Source: Pseudomonas khorasanensis
GTDB taxonomy: Bacteria > Pseudomonadota > Gammaproteobacteria > Pseudomonadales > Pseudomonadaceae
DNA: 64,000 nt
Assembly (NCBI RefSeq): GCF_014268505.2
Contig: NZ_JABWQP020000002.1
Coordinates: forward strand, 434,001 to 498,000
Reading direction: 5' to 3'
In this document: one piece after another, positions 29,906 to 39,717 of the stretch
Numbering within the stretch: the stretch's first letter is position 1
How the letters are laid out: every line of letters starts with the position of its first letter
Translations under genes and position numbers: made by a program
Notes under the pieces: generated by a model
The model's input: only the letters and a program-made list of their open reading frames with translations
Told to the model about the DNA's origin: nothing
Databases searched by the model: none

Positions 29906-32900
29906 TTACAGCAATCGCGAGCGACGCAGCGCTTCGATGGTTTCAATCAGGTCGTCATAAGCCACCGGTTTGCCAAGGTGCTGATCGAACCCGGCTTCGC
30001 GAGACTTCTGCATGTCGCTCTGGGTGCCGTAGCCGGTGAGGGCAATGGCCGGCACGCTTTTCACCAGCGGGAGCTTGCGCAACGCGGTCATCAGTTCATA
30101 GCCACTCATGACCGGCATGCCGAGGTCGGAGATGATCAGATCGAAGCGAGTGCCCTCGGCGGCCTTCAGGGCTTCCGCCGGATGATCGAAGGCTGTGACT
30201 TCGGCATCTTCCATTTCCAGCAGCATCTTCAAGGTGTCCAGCACTTCTGGCGAGTCATCGACCAGCAGAATGTTCAGACCGTTGAGCTTGCCCGAGGCCG
30301 GTTCGATTTCTGGAGTTTCAAGGGGTTGCCTGCTTTCCGCCGCCAGCGGCAGCCGAACGATGAAGGTGCAACCGGCGCCCAGCCCCGGCGAAGTCACTTT
30401 GACCGTGCCGTGTTGCGCTTCGGTCAGTTGCCGCACCAGTGACAAGCCGATGCCGAGCCCTTCGCGCTGATGGTTGGTGTGTTGCTTTTCCGCCTGACCG
30501 AACAGATCGAAGACATGTTCGAGGTTTTCGGCGGCGATGCCGACGCCGTTGTCCTTGACGTCCAGTTGCGCCATTTGCGCGCTTTTGCTGGCGATCAGCT
30601 CGATGCGTCCCGTCGGCGGGGTGAATTTCAGGGCGTTGTTAACCAGATTCCAGATGATTTGCTCGACCCGCGTCGGATCGGCATTGATGATCAGCGGCTC
30701 TGTCGGCAATTGCAGATCGATGCGCGTGGCGTGCTGCTCGTTGAGCACCACCGTGTGAATGTCACGCAGGACGGCGCTCAGATCGACCCGCGCCAGTTGC
30801 AGCTTGAGCTTGCCGGTGCGTACACGCGCCACATCCAGCAAGTCGTCAATGATCCGTGCCTGGCTGTTGACTGCGTCGCAAATGGTGTTGACCGCTTTGG
30901 TGGCCGGCCCGGCAGTGCGAATCATCGGCAAACGGCGCAACAGTTCGGCATTGAGCTGAATCAGGTTCAGCGGGTGCTTGAGTTCGTGGGACATGACGGC
31001 GAAGAACTCATCTCGCAGAGACACGTTATTGCGCGTCTGCGCCAGTTCCTGACTCTGTTCGTCCTGTGCGCGTTTATGGCCGGTCAGGTCGCGGGCAATT
31101 TTCACGTAGCCCTGCAAGTAATCGCCGCTGAGCAGGGTGACTTCACCGCTGCAGTAGAAGCGGCTGCCGTCCTTGCGAATATGCCAGCGCTCGTCTTCGG
31201 CACGTCCTTGTTTGCGGGCGGTCTCCAGTTCGTTTTCGGCCATGCCGGCCGCACGATCGTCGGGAGTGAAAATGAAGCCGTAGAACTTGCCTTCGGCTTC
31301 GGTCTTGGTATGACCGAAGATCAGCTCGGCGCCCTTGTTCCAGCTGGTGATCACACCTTGTTCGTCAAGGATGATGATCGCGTAATCGCGGGTGCTTTCG
31401 GCAACCAGGCGCATGCGCTCTTCGCCCAGACGCAGTTCTTCTTCGGCTTCGCGCCGCTTGCTGATATCGATGAACGTCAACACGGTGCCGTCGATGTGGT
31501 CCTCGCTGGAGCGATACGGCAACAGCCGAGCGATGTACCAGCGATTGTCGGTGCTGCTGACTTCACGCTCGATCATGTTCAGCGATTCGAACACCTGCAC
31601 CGCGTCTTCGGCCAGTGAGTCGTAATTGAGCCGGTGAGTGATGTCCAGCAGCGAACGCCCGGTGTCCACCGGCAGCATGCTGAAAATATCGGTGGCGCGC
31701 GGCGTAAACCATTTGATGCGCATGCTGCGGTCAACGAAGACCGTGGCAATGTCGGTGGATGCGATCAGGTTGGTCAGATAATCGTTGATCTTGTCGGTTT
31801 CTTCGACTTTGGTCTTGAGCTCGTAATTGACCGTCAGCAGTTCTTCGTTGATCGATTGCAGCTCCTCCTTGCTGGTTTCCAGCTCTTCGGTGGCCGAGCG
31901 CAACTCTTCGTTGATCGCCTGCATTTCCTCGTTGGAAGCCTTGAGCTCTTCGCTGGAGACTTCCGACTGTTCGATGGTGTCCTGCAAGTGCAATTTCGTG
32001 CGTTGCAGTTCGCGCTCCAGATTGGATAGCACCTGGCTTTCGGTCTGCATCAGCGTGGTGATTGCATGCTCCGTCGGATCGATCTCCGTTTCTTCGAAAA
32101 TCACCAGCACGCAATCGCTGTCGGATTCGTCGTCCTTGTAGGGCTGCGCGACCAGATCAACGCGGAACTGGCGCTCGTCACGTTTGAGAATCACCTCGCG
32201 CGAACGCACGGTCAGGTTGCTCTGTTGCACCTGGAACAGCGTGGTGCGAATTTCCAGGCGCAGTTCCGGCAGGATCAGGGTCAGCAAGTTGCGCGACAGC
32301 TCGCCGCCGACGTGCCTGAGGAAGCGCCCGGCGGCGTCGCTCACATGGAGGATATCGGCGTTATTGTCGACGATGATGCTGGGCGGGGCGGAACGTTCGA
32401 TGGCGCGGCGGTGAATATCGGCGAATGACAGCTTGGCAGGCTCGATGACTTTGGATGGCGGTCGGGCGAGGCTGGCGCGGATGTAGCCCCCGCGCGGCAT
32501 GGTCGGTGTGCGCCGGCTGTTCGGCGTGCCGGTCTTGGCGCGGAAGATCCGGTTACGCTTGTCCACCGACGTGAACAGTTCCTGGCAGGCGTCGGCGCTT
32601 TCCGAAGTGCCTAAAAATAGAAAGCCACCCGGTCGCAAGGCAAAGTGGAACATTTGCAGGATCTCGCGCTGCACCTCGCGATCCAGGTAAATCAGCAGAT
32701 TGCGGCAAACAATCAGGTCAATCTGCGAAAACGGCGGGTCGGACAACAGGCTGTGTTTGGCGAACAGCACTTTTTCGCGGATTTCCTTGCGGATCCGGTA
32801 GTGCTCATCGTCCTTGACGAAGTAATGGCGCAGACGCGTGGGCGGCACGTCGGTGACGATCGCTTGCGGATAAGTGCCGGCACGGCCGGTGGTGATGGCG

Positions 32901-34048
32901 CGTTCGTCAATGTCGGTGGCGAATACCTGCAACTTGGCCTTGCTGCCTTGCACCTGCATCTGGTCGTCGAGCAGGATGGCCAGGCTGTAGGCTTCCTCGC
33001 CGGTGGAGCAACCGGCAGACCAGACGCGCAGTTCCTCTTTTTCCGACGTGTCGGCAACCGATTGCACCAGTTGTGGCACCACGTCGCGCTCAAGGGCTTC
33101 GAAGGCTTCACGGTCGCGAAAGAAGTTGGTCACACCGATCAGCATGTCACCGAGCAGGGCTTTGGCTTCGTCCGGGGTGTTTTGCAGATAATCGAAATAG
33201 GCAGTGAGATCGGCCTGGCCGGTGACCTGCATGCGCCGCTCGATGCGGCGCAACACGGTGGCGCGCTTGTAATGCTTGAAATCGTGACCCGTGCTGCTGC
33301 GCAGGTGGATCAGGATATCGTGCAGGCGTTGTTCGGCGACGGCCGCCTCATGTTCGTTTACCGGCTTCAAGGCTTTGAGATCCGCATCATTGGCGCTGGG
33401 CAGTTTGATGTTCTGGGAGTTACGCCACAGCTCCATCAGTTTTTGCGGCATGTCGACGACGGGCAACACCAGGTCGACCATGCGTGTCTCGATGGCCGCG
33501 CGGGGCATGCCATCGAACTCGGCGTCTTCCGGCACTTGAACCAATGTCACGCCGCCCTGTTCCTTGATCCGCGACAGACCCACCGCGCCGTCTGAGCCGG
33601 TACCGGACAACACCAGACAGAATGCGCGCTCGCGGTGCACGTCGGCCAGGTCGCGGAAAAACAGGTCGATGGCAGTGTGTCGCGCCTGTGATGTATCGGC
33701 GGAGCTGACGCGCAGGTAGCCGTCGTTCATCGACAGGGAATGTCCCGGGGGGATCACATAGACGCGGTTCTTCTCGATGGGAACAGGCTGCGTCACCTGT
33801 AACACCGGCATGCGAGTCGATTCCTGAATGATCTTGTCGGCGATGCTCTGGTGGTCGGGCGACAGGTGCAGAATGATCACGTACGCCATGCCGGTGTCTT
33901 TGGGCATGTGCTCGAAGAACAGCTTGATCGCTTGCAAACCTCCCGCAGAGGCGCCGATGCCCACCACCGGGAAATCCAGATGGCTGGGGCTGGGGCTACG
34001 ATCCCGGCGCTCGGGCGCGGAGGGCGAAGCGGGGGTTTTCGAGGTCAT
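29906..34048 (-). CDS. CheB-CheR-PAS-histidine kinase-receiver hybrid protein
   Basis: 1380 aa, cytoplasmic. In order: CheB methylesterase domain without its receiver (about 25-215; catalytic triad Ser34 in GIGASAGG, His61 in LHLSPDH, Asp153 in SGTGSDGA); CheR methyltransferase (about 235-500; SAM motif VWSAGCSTGEEAYSLA); a PAS domain (about 545-650); a long coiled coil rich in EELKASNEEMQAINEEL repeats (about 675-750); two PAS domains (about 755-1005); HisKA with phospho-His in VMSHELKHPLN; HATPase (VKDNGVGIAAENLEHVF); and a C-terminal receiver with Asp in IISDLGMP. The pattern is known in pseudomonads and other bacteria, but the signal is not. The CheB and CheR residues look intact. No chemoreceptor gene is adjacent, so its target is unknown. 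Confidence 0.9.
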   Translation of the reverse strand: MTSKTPASPSAPERRDRSPSPSHLDFPVVGIGASAGGLQAIKLFFEHMPKDTGMAYVIILHLSPDHQSIADKIIQESTRMPVLQVTQPVPIEKNRVYVIPPGHSLSMNDGYLRVSSADTSQARHTAIDLFFRDLADVHRERAFCLVLSGTGSDGAVGLSRIKEQGGVTLVQVPEDAEFDGMPRAAIETRMVDLVLPVVDMPQKLMELWRNSQNIKLPSANDADLKALKPVNEHEAAVAEQRLHDILIHLRSSTGHDFKHYKRATVLRRIERRMQVTGQADLTAYFDYLQNTPDEAKALLGDMLIGVTNFFRDREAFEALERDVVPQLVQSVADTSEKEELRVWSAGCSTGEEAYSLAILLDDQMQVQGSKAKLQVFATDIDERAITTGRAGTYPQAIVTDVPPTRLRHYFVKDDEHYRIRKEIREKVLFAKHSLLSDPPFSQIDLIVCRNLLIYLDREVQREILQMFHFALRPGGFLFLGTSESADACQELFTSVDKRNRIFRAKTGTPNSRRTPTMPRGGYIRASLARPPSKVIEPAKLSFADIHRRAIERSAPPSIIVDNNADILHVSDAAGRFLRHVGGELSRNLLTLILPELRLEIRTTLFQVQQSNLTVRSREVILKRDERQFRVDLVAQPYKDDESDSDCVLVIFEETEIDPTEHAITTLMQTESQVLSNLERELQRTKLHLQDTIEQSEVSSEELKASNEEMQAINEELRSATEELETSKEELQSINEELLTVNYELKTKVEETDKINDYLTNLIASTDIATVFVDRSMRIKWFTPRATDIFSMLPVDTGRSLLDITHRLNYDSLAEDAVQVFESLNMIEREVSSTDNRWYIARLLPYRSSEDHIDGTVLTFIDISKRREAEEELRLGEERMRLVAESTRDYAIIILDEQGVITSWNKGAELIFGHTKTEAEGKFYGFIFTPDDRAAGMAENELETARKQGRAEDERWHIRKDGSRFYCSGEVTLLSGDYLQGYVKIARDLTGHKRAQDEQSQELAQTRNNVSLRDEFFAVMSHELKHPLNLIQLNAELLRRLPMIRTAGPATKAVNTICDAVNSQARIIDDLLDVARVRTGKLKLQLARVDLSAVLRDIHTVVLNEQHATRIDLQLPTEPLIINADPTRVEQIIWNLVNNALKFTPPTGRIELIASKSAQMAQLDVKDNGVGIAAENLEHVFDLFGQAEKQHTNHQREGLGIGLSLVRQLTEAQHGTVKVTSPGLGAGCTFIVRLPLAAESRQPLETPEIEPASGKLNGLNILLVDDSPEVLDTLKMLLEMEDAEVTAFDHPAEALKAAEGTRFDLIISDLGMPVMSGYELMTALRKLPLVKSVPAIALTGYGTQSDMQKSREAGFDQHLGKPVAYDDLIETIEALRRSRLL

Positions 34049-34234
34049 GACTTCGGCCTTATTTTTCGTGGCGGTACAAGCGTATCGCAGACGTCAAGAT
34101 TCACAGGTAATTGAGCAGAATAAACCTGATTTGAGAATCTGCCTCAACTTTGAAAGACAAATGCGCTGTCTGTGCTTGTGACAGTGCGCACACGGCGCCC
34201 GTGCCGATTATTTCACGGACGCCATGATGGGCGG

Positions 34235-35605
34235 TCAGCCGTCGTTCAGTTCGACGCTGCCAAGGGTGCTGCTGACGTCGGTCAAGCGCCGACGGCCATT
34301 GACCTCGTAAGTGGTCCCGCTCGCCTCGGTGCCGGGTTTGCGCACGGCGAGCTGGGCGAATAATCCGGTCTTTTCAGTGTAGCTGCCGAACCAGTCGACC
34401 AGCGCGCCGAGGTGGCATTGCCCGTCGAGCATGACCGCCAGATCGACAATTCTCTCTACCGTGTAATGCCCCGGGCCATAGCTGGAGTAATCCTCCTCGC
34501 CAGCACCCGTGGAGGGGATCGGGCAGAGGGGCGCATTCGAGACGGGGCCGGGTTTGGCGTTCGTGGCCTCAGTGATTGCCTGCTCAAGTGCCGCCCGCAC
34601 ATTTGCTTCCAGCTCGAAGGTGTCAGTGCCATCTTCTTTATGCTGGATGGCGGGCACGCGTAGCGCGTACGCGTAACGGATGGTCAGCTTAGGGACCTGC
34701 TGGTTGAGCTTCAGCGGATTGAGCAAATAGAGGTTGTCGACGCCGTATGCGCCGTTTCGATAGGCCGCATAAATTCGGTCGTGAAGCTTGATCCAGGTGA
34801 TTGCCTGGTTGGCGCCACGGTCATTGGTGTAGAACAGCGAGCTTTCCCGTTCGGCCGTTCTTTTGATAAACCGCTCGCCCGATCGGCGCCAGGTTTCCAC
34901 GTAGGTGAACAGGCCGGTGCCGCCGGCATAGGTTTCGACGATAAGGTCACGAAGGCCGTCATTGTCCAGATCCATTAGCGCGTAGGAAGTCCGTCCGGTT
35001 TCGGCGGCGCCCTCAATGTTCGAGGCGTTCAGAGCCTTCCATTCATCCTGGTTTACGCCTTTGGGGCGCGCCTCTGGAAATTTGGTTTCACCGTAACTGT
35101 CATCAATGGGATCGCCTGGAAACGACGTCCCGGCTGAATCGAACGCTCGTGCGGCCAGGGCGTGTTCCAAAGCAAACTCCGGATCGTTTTTGCTCTGGGC
35201 TCGAATGCTTTCCTGCAGGTCGTTCATCGCCTGAAGATCTACGGCGTCCGGCTGCCACGTCACGGCTTGCCTCCACTGTGTCTGCAACGTTTGCAGGCGC
35301 TGGCGATAGCGATCATCCAGGCACGCAACGTCGTCTGCGCAGGCGTTGCGGGTTTTCAGCCAGGCGCGTTGCGTACGCTTGAGCTCAGGCTGCGCGGCTA
35401 GGGTCATCACTTGGCGATACAGCGTGCCCAGCTGCGCGTCGAGCGCAAACAGCGCCGTGTTCGCGCAGATCGTGTTTTCAACGGCGCTTGCCGCTTTTGT
35501 ACAGTCCATTGCCGCCGCTGTCGCTTGCCCGGTCAGGAGCAGTAAACAGGCGAACAGGATGTAGCGTCCCTTGATGTACACGGTGCAAGCCTTCTGAAAG
35601 TCCAT
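34235..35605 (-). CDS. Secreted protein with LprI-like lysozyme-inhibitor domain
   Basis: 456 aa starting MDFQKACTVYIKGRYILFAC. Signal peptide to about residue 31 (...TGQATAAA). Residues 32-110 (CTKAASAVENTICANTALFALD, then ...QRAWLKTRNACADDVACLDD) have the four-Cys DUF1311/LprI pattern. The remaining 340 residues contain YALMDLDNDGLRDLIVETYAG, an FG-GAP-like Asp-rich loop that may bind Ca2+, as in beta-propeller repeats. The ATG at 35605 is chosen because the signal peptide begins there; no strong Shine-Dalgarno is visible. Probably periplasmic. Lysozyme inhibition is only a family-level possibility. Confidence 0.72.
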   Translation of the reverse strand: MDFQKACTVYIKGRYILFACLLLLTGQATAAAMDCTKAASAVENTICANTALFALDAQLGTLYRQVMTLAAQPELKRTQRAWLKTRNACADDVACLDDRYRQRLQTLQTQWRQAVTWQPDAVDLQAMNDLQESIRAQSKNDPEFALEHALAARAFDSAGTSFPGDPIDDSYGETKFPEARPKGVNQDEWKALNASNIEGAAETGRTSYALMDLDNDGLRDLIVETYAGGTGLFTYVETWRRSGERFIKRTAERESSLFYTNDRGANQAITWIKLHDRIYAAYRNGAYGVDNLYLLNPLKLNQQVPKLTIRYAYALRVPAIQHKEDGTDTFELEANVRAALEQAITEATNAKPGPVSNAPLCPIPSTGAGEEDYSSYGPGHYTVERIVDLAVMLDGQCHLGALVDWFGSYTEKTGLFAQLAVRKPGTEASGTTYEVNGRRRLTDVSSTLGSVELNDG

Positions 35606-35796
35606 AAGCAGGCGCGCAGAGTAATCGCTGAACAAAAAATCTTGAAGCGCAGGTCTCAGGCGATCGCAATTTTGGCCGATAACCCGAAGGGCGATAGCAG
35701 ACTCGCGCAAAACACTGTGGGCGCTCGGCCGCCCGCTATCATCTGCGCGCCTGAAATCGCCTTCGGTTCGTCTCTTCAATTGCCTGGAAATCCTCG

Positions 35797-37401
35797 ATGT
35801 CGTCGTATCACCAAAAGCGCTTTCTGATCGTCGATGATTTTTCGGATTTCCGCAGTTCCGTGCGCTCAATGCTGCGCGAGCTCGGGGTCAAGGACGTCGA
35901 TACCGCTGACACTGGCGAGCAGGCGCTGAAGATGTGCTCGCAGAAATCCTACGATTTCATCCTCCAGGATTTCCACCTTGGCGATGGCAAGAAGAACGGT
36001 CAGCAGGTGCTTGAAGACCTGATGTCTGAAAAGCTCATCAGCCATGAAGCGGTGTTTGTCATGGTCACTGCCGAGACCAGCCAGGCGATGGTGCTCAGCG
36101 CTCTGGAGCACGAGCCCGACGCGTACCTGACCAAACCGTTCAATCGCTCAGGACTGGCCCAGCGGCTTGAGCGTCTGGAGCAACGCAAGACTTTGCTCAA
36201 ACCGATTCTGCAAGCCCTCGATCGCGGCAAGCCGGTCGAGGTGCTCAACGCCTGCATCGCCCTGTGCAAGCAAGACATCCGCTATTCGCCGCTGTGCCTG
36301 CGTTATCGTGCCGACGCGCTGCGTGACATGAACCAGAACGAAGCGCTGGAGCGACTTTACGACAGCATCATTACCGACCGTCCATTGCCGTGGGCCTTCG
36401 CCGGATTGGGCAAGTTGCTGTTCAAGCGCGGTCAGGTTGCGCAGGCCAAAGAGGTCTATGAAAAAGCCCTGAAAGTCTTCCCGATGATGCCGGCGCTGTA
36501 TGACGGCATGGCCGATGTGCTGGTTGCCGAAGGCGACAGCAAAGGCGCGCAACGGGTGCTGGAAGAGGCGATTCGACTGTCGCCGCTGGCCGTGCGTCGC
36601 CAGGCCTTGCTCGGCAAGCTGGCGATGACCAACGAAGATTTCGAGACCGCTTCGCGCGCCTATCGCCAGGCAGTGGCGCAAGGTGCACAGTCGCGATTCA
36701 AGGACCCGGAAAGCAACCTCGGCCTCGCTCATGCCCTGATCAGCAAAGGCAGCGATCGTGGGCTCGACACGCGTACGCGGCTGGAAATCAACACGACCCT
36801 CAGTGCGGTCGCCAAGGAGAACCCGAGTGACCCCGGCCTGCAGATTCGTGCGCGGCTGATGAAGGCCACGAGCCTGTTGCTCAACGACGCCGAGACCGCC
36901 GACAAACTCACCGAACAGGCGCTGATGCGGCTGGACGGCATGGAGCAGTTCATGAGCCCCGAGGCCGCGTTACTGGTGGCCAAGCAACTGCAAATGCTCG
37001 GTCAGGCCGAGGCGGGCACGTCGATGCTAAAGAGCTGCGCGGAAATCTATGGTGATGACCCGGCGGTGATGAAAGACATCGCCAAGCTCACCGACGATCC
37101 GACCATCCTTAGCTCCAGCAATGCCGCCGCTGACCTGAACCGACAAGGTGTGCGGGTGTACAAGACCGGCAATCTGGTGGAAGCCCGCGAGGTGTTCCGC
37201 AAGGCGCTGAAGCTGCAACCGAAGAACCTCAGTATCGCGCTGAACCTGGCCCAGTCGCTGCTGCACGGCACCGACACCAGTGTGCCGTCGGCGGAGCTGG
37301 AAGAATGTCGGGCCTGCCTGAAAATGGTCGGCCTGATGCCCGACACCGACGCGCGTCATGCGCGTTATCAGAAGCTGAAAAGCAAGGCGTTTGGCGAATG
37401 A
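35797..37401 (+). CDS. Response regulator with TPR output region
   Basis: 534 aa. Receiver domain at residues 5-130 with the acidic pair DD near 13-14, phospho-Asp58 in FILQDFHLG, the Thr in VMVTAETS and the Lys in AYLTKPFN. The rest is tetratricopeptide repeats (visible at AFAGLGKLLFKRGQVAQAK, EVYEKALKVFP, and a last one QGVRVYKTGNLVEAREVFRK) with no DNA-binding or enzymatic domain, so output should be by protein interaction. The stop overlaps the start of the kinase gene (ATGA), so the pair is coupled. The function of this receiver-TPR type is not known to me. Confidence 0.85.
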   Translation: MSSYHQKRFLIVDDFSDFRSSVRSMLRELGVKDVDTADTGEQALKMCSQKSYDFILQDFHLGDGKKNGQQVLEDLMSEKLISHEAVFVMVTAETSQAMVLSALEHEPDAYLTKPFNRSGLAQRLERLEQRKTLLKPILQALDRGKPVEVLNACIALCKQDIRYSPLCLRYRADALRDMNQNEALERLYDSIITDRPLPWAFAGLGKLLFKRGQVAQAKEVYEKALKVFPMMPALYDGMADVLVAEGDSKGAQRVLEEAIRLSPLAVRRQALLGKLAMTNEDFETASRAYRQAVAQGAQSRFKDPESNLGLAHALISKGSDRGLDTRTRLEINTTLSAVAKENPSDPGLQIRARLMKATSLLLNDAETADKLTEQALMRLDGMEQFMSPEAALLVAKQLQMLGQAEAGTSMLKSCAEIYGDDPAVMKDIAKLTDDPTILSSSNAAADLNRQGVRVYKTGNLVEAREVFRKALKLQPKNLSIALNLAQSLLHGTDTSVPSAELEECRACLKMVGLMPDTDARHARYQKLKSKAFGE

Positions 37402-38090
37402 ACCACGTTGATCAGGCGCTGGATTTTTCCACGGTGATTGCCTCCACCGTCCACGACATGAAAAATTCCCTGGCCATGTTGATGCAGGCCCACAGCCAGT
37501 GGCTGGCGCGGTTGCCCAAGGACCTGCGCGAAGGCTCGGAGCAGGGCGTGATCGATTTCGAGTTTGCCCACCTCAACGGCATGCTGGTGCAATTGCTCGG
37601 GCTGTACAAGCTCGGCGTCAACCAGTTGCCGCTGCAACCGGCCTATCACGAACTGGACGATTTCATCGAGGCGCAATTGGCCGCCCATCAGGAGGTGTTC
37701 GCCAGTCGCGGCATCGTCGCCACTTATGAAGTCGACCCGTTGAGTCCGCTGGGTTTTTTCGATCGCGAATTGATTGCCTCGGTGCTGGGCAACTGCATCA
37801 ACAATGCCATTCGTTATGCGCGCGAGTCGCTGTTGATCACCGTCAGTGACGAGGCCGGGCAACTGGTTCTGAGCATCAACGACGATGGCGACGGCTACCC
37901 GGCCGAGATGCTCGAACGTCAGTCCGATTACGTGCAGGGGATCAATCACAGCAGCGGCAGCACCGGGCTGGGGCTGTATTTCGCCAATCGCATCGCCGCG
38001 TTGCATCAGCGCAACGGCGTGGGAGGGCGCACCGAAATCAGCAATGGCGGCCCGTTGGGCGGTGGAGTGTTCAGCCTCTACCTGCCCTGA
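37398..38090 (+). CDS. Sensor histidine kinase paired with the receiver-TPR protein
   Basis: 230-aa soluble kinase with no membrane segment or sensory domain. The phospho-acceptor box is TVHDMKNSLAMLMQAH near residue 17, an HDxKN-type H-box rather than the common SHELRTP. The ATPase domain has N box VLGNCINNAIRYAR, G1 SINDDGDGYP and G2 SSGSTGLGLYFANRIA. The start overlaps the upstream stop by 4 bp. With no sensor of its own it probably receives input through the TPR partner or another protein. A second-type palindromic repeat follows. Confidence 0.87.
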   Translation: MNHVDQALDFSTVIASTVHDMKNSLAMLMQAHSQWLARLPKDLREGSEQGVIDFEFAHLNGMLVQLLGLYKLGVNQLPLQPAYHELDDFIEAQLAAHQEVFASRGIVATYEVDPLSPLGFFDRELIASVLGNCINNAIRYARESLLITVSDEAGQLVLSINDDGDGYPAEMLERQSDYVQGINHSSGSTGLGLYFANRIAALHQRNGVGGRTEISNGGPLGGGVFSLYLP

Positions 38091-38100
38091 CATCCCCTTT

Positions 38101-38195
38101 AGGAGCTGCCGAAGGCTCGGGCCGCGATCGGACGATCTTTTGATTTTAAAGAACAAGATCAAAAGATCGCAGCCTCGTTTCACTCGTCAGCTCCT
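38101..38195. repeat. Second palindromic repeat family (not the common REP)
   Basis: Outer arms AGGAGCTG (38101-38108) / CAGCTCCT (38188-38195) and inner arms GATCTTTTGAT (38134-38144) / ATCAAAAGATC (38158-38168). It resembles the AGGAGCTGCCGAAGGCTGCG repeat found in many fluorescens-group genomes; this is the only copy in the window. Confidence 0.85.
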
Positions 38196-38305
38196 ACGAG
38201 CGCGGTGACGGTGTTTTTGTAGGACGCTGCTTGATATTCCGAACAGCCGGAGCCTATTTTGTGCGGGTCGCCGTTCGCGGCTCGCACAATAACAAGGATT
38301 GCGTC

Positions 38306-39649
38306 ATGACAACCGATGGCCAGGGTTCACTCGCGCAGCGACTGACCGGCATTGATGAGATTGAATGTGTCACCCCGGATCTGAACGGTGTGCCACGGGG
38401 CAAGGTGATGACCGCCGAGGGCTTCCTCGAAGGGCGGCGTTTGCAACTGGCCCGGGGCGTGCTGCTGCAATGCATCATGGGCGGTTATCCGCCGGCGCGG
38501 TTTTACGGCAGCGATGATGGCGATCTGGCGCTGATAGCCGATCCTGCGCAGATCCATCGCTTGCCGTGGAGCGATGAGCCACGCGCGCTGGCGATTTGCG
38601 ACGCCGACGAACTGACCGGGGAGAGCTCCAGTCTCTCGACCCGTGGCCAGCTCAAAGCAGTCATCGCCCGTTACGCCGCGCGCGGCCTGGCGCCGGTGGT
38701 GGCGACCGAACTGGAATTTTTTGTCTTCGCTCCGAACACCGATCCGAACCAGCCGTTCCGTCCACCGGTCGGTCTGGACGGACGTCGCGAGGATGGCCAG
38801 GCGGCGTTCAGCGTCAGCTCTAACAATGGCCTGCGGCCGTTCTTCAGCGAAGTCTATAAATGCATGGCAGCCCTCGGCCTGCCGCGCGATACCTTCATGC
38901 ACGAAATGGGCGTCAGCCAGTTCGAAATCAACCTGTTGCACGGCGATCCGCTGCTGCTGGCGGACCAGACATTCCTGTTCAAACATCTGCTCAAGGAAGT
39001 CGCCCTCAAGCATGGCCTGACCGTGGTGTGCATGGCCAAGCCGCTGGCGCACACGCCGGGCAGTTCGATGCACATTCACCAGAGCATCGTCGAGATCGGC
39101 ACTGGCAAGAATGTATTCACTGACGCGCACGGCGAGGCGACGGCAACGTTCTGTCATTTCATCGGCGGGCAGCAGGCGGGCATGGCCGATTTCACCGCGC
39201 TGTTTGCGCCCAATGTGAACTCTTACCAGCGTCTGTGTCATCCGTACGCTTCACCGAATAACGCCTGTTGGTCGCATGACAATCGCGCCGCCGGCTTGCG
39301 TATACCCGCCAGCTCGCCCGCCGCGCGTCGGGTCGAAAACCGCTTGCCCGGTGCCGATGCCAACCCTTATCTGGCGATTGCCGCCAGTCTGGCTGCGGGT
39401 TTGCATGGCATCGAGCAAGAGCTTGAGCCGAGCGCAGCGATCCAGGGCGAATTCGCCGTGCCGGACAATCTTGCGCTGCCATGTACCTTGCACGCCGCGC
39501 TTGAACGTCTGAAACGTAGCCAATTGGCCAGGGAACTGTTCGGGGCGGAGTTCATCGAAGGCTACATCGCTTCGAAGACCATGGAATTGACCAGCTTCTT
39601 TGATGAAATCACTCCCTGGGAGCGCCGTGTCCTGGCCGCCCAGGCCTGA
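38306..39649 (+). CDS. Glutamine synthetase-family ligase, gamma-glutamylpolyamine synthetase-like
   Basis: 447 aa. The GS fold is shown by VVATELEFFVFAPN (metal-binding Glu residues), PGSSMHIHQSIVEIG (the central His-x-His strand), NVNSYQRLCHPYASPNN (ATP/glutamate site) and ENRLPGADANPYLAIAA. The short N-terminal beta-grasp part LTGIDEIECVTPDLNGVPRG is of the PuuA/SpuI-like class that glutamylates putrescine or other amines rather than ammonia. I start at 38306 (MTTDGQG), preceded by AAGGA. No other polyamine genes are adjacent; an MFS transporter follows 68 bp later on the same strand. The amine substrate is not readable. Confidence 0.85.
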   Translation: MTTDGQGSLAQRLTGIDEIECVTPDLNGVPRGKVMTAEGFLEGRRLQLARGVLLQCIMGGYPPARFYGSDDGDLALIADPAQIHRLPWSDEPRALAICDADELTGESSSLSTRGQLKAVIARYAARGLAPVVATELEFFVFAPNTDPNQPFRPPVGLDGRREDGQAAFSVSSNNGLRPFFSEVYKCMAALGLPRDTFMHEMGVSQFEINLLHGDPLLLADQTFLFKHLLKEVALKHGLTVVCMAKPLAHTPGSSMHIHQSIVEIGTGKNVFTDAHGEATATFCHFIGGQQAGMADFTALFAPNVNSYQRLCHPYASPNNACWSHDNRAAGLRIPASSPAARRVENRLPGADANPYLAIAASLAAGLHGIEQELEPSAAIQGEFAVPDNLALPCTLHAALERLKRSQLARELFGAEFIEGYIASKTMELTSFFDEITPWERRVLAAQA

Positions 39650-39717
39650 CGTATCGTCGTCGCCGGGCTATCGTTCGATAGCCCGGTATTTACTGCAAGG
39701 AGCCGCTCGGAACGCCG

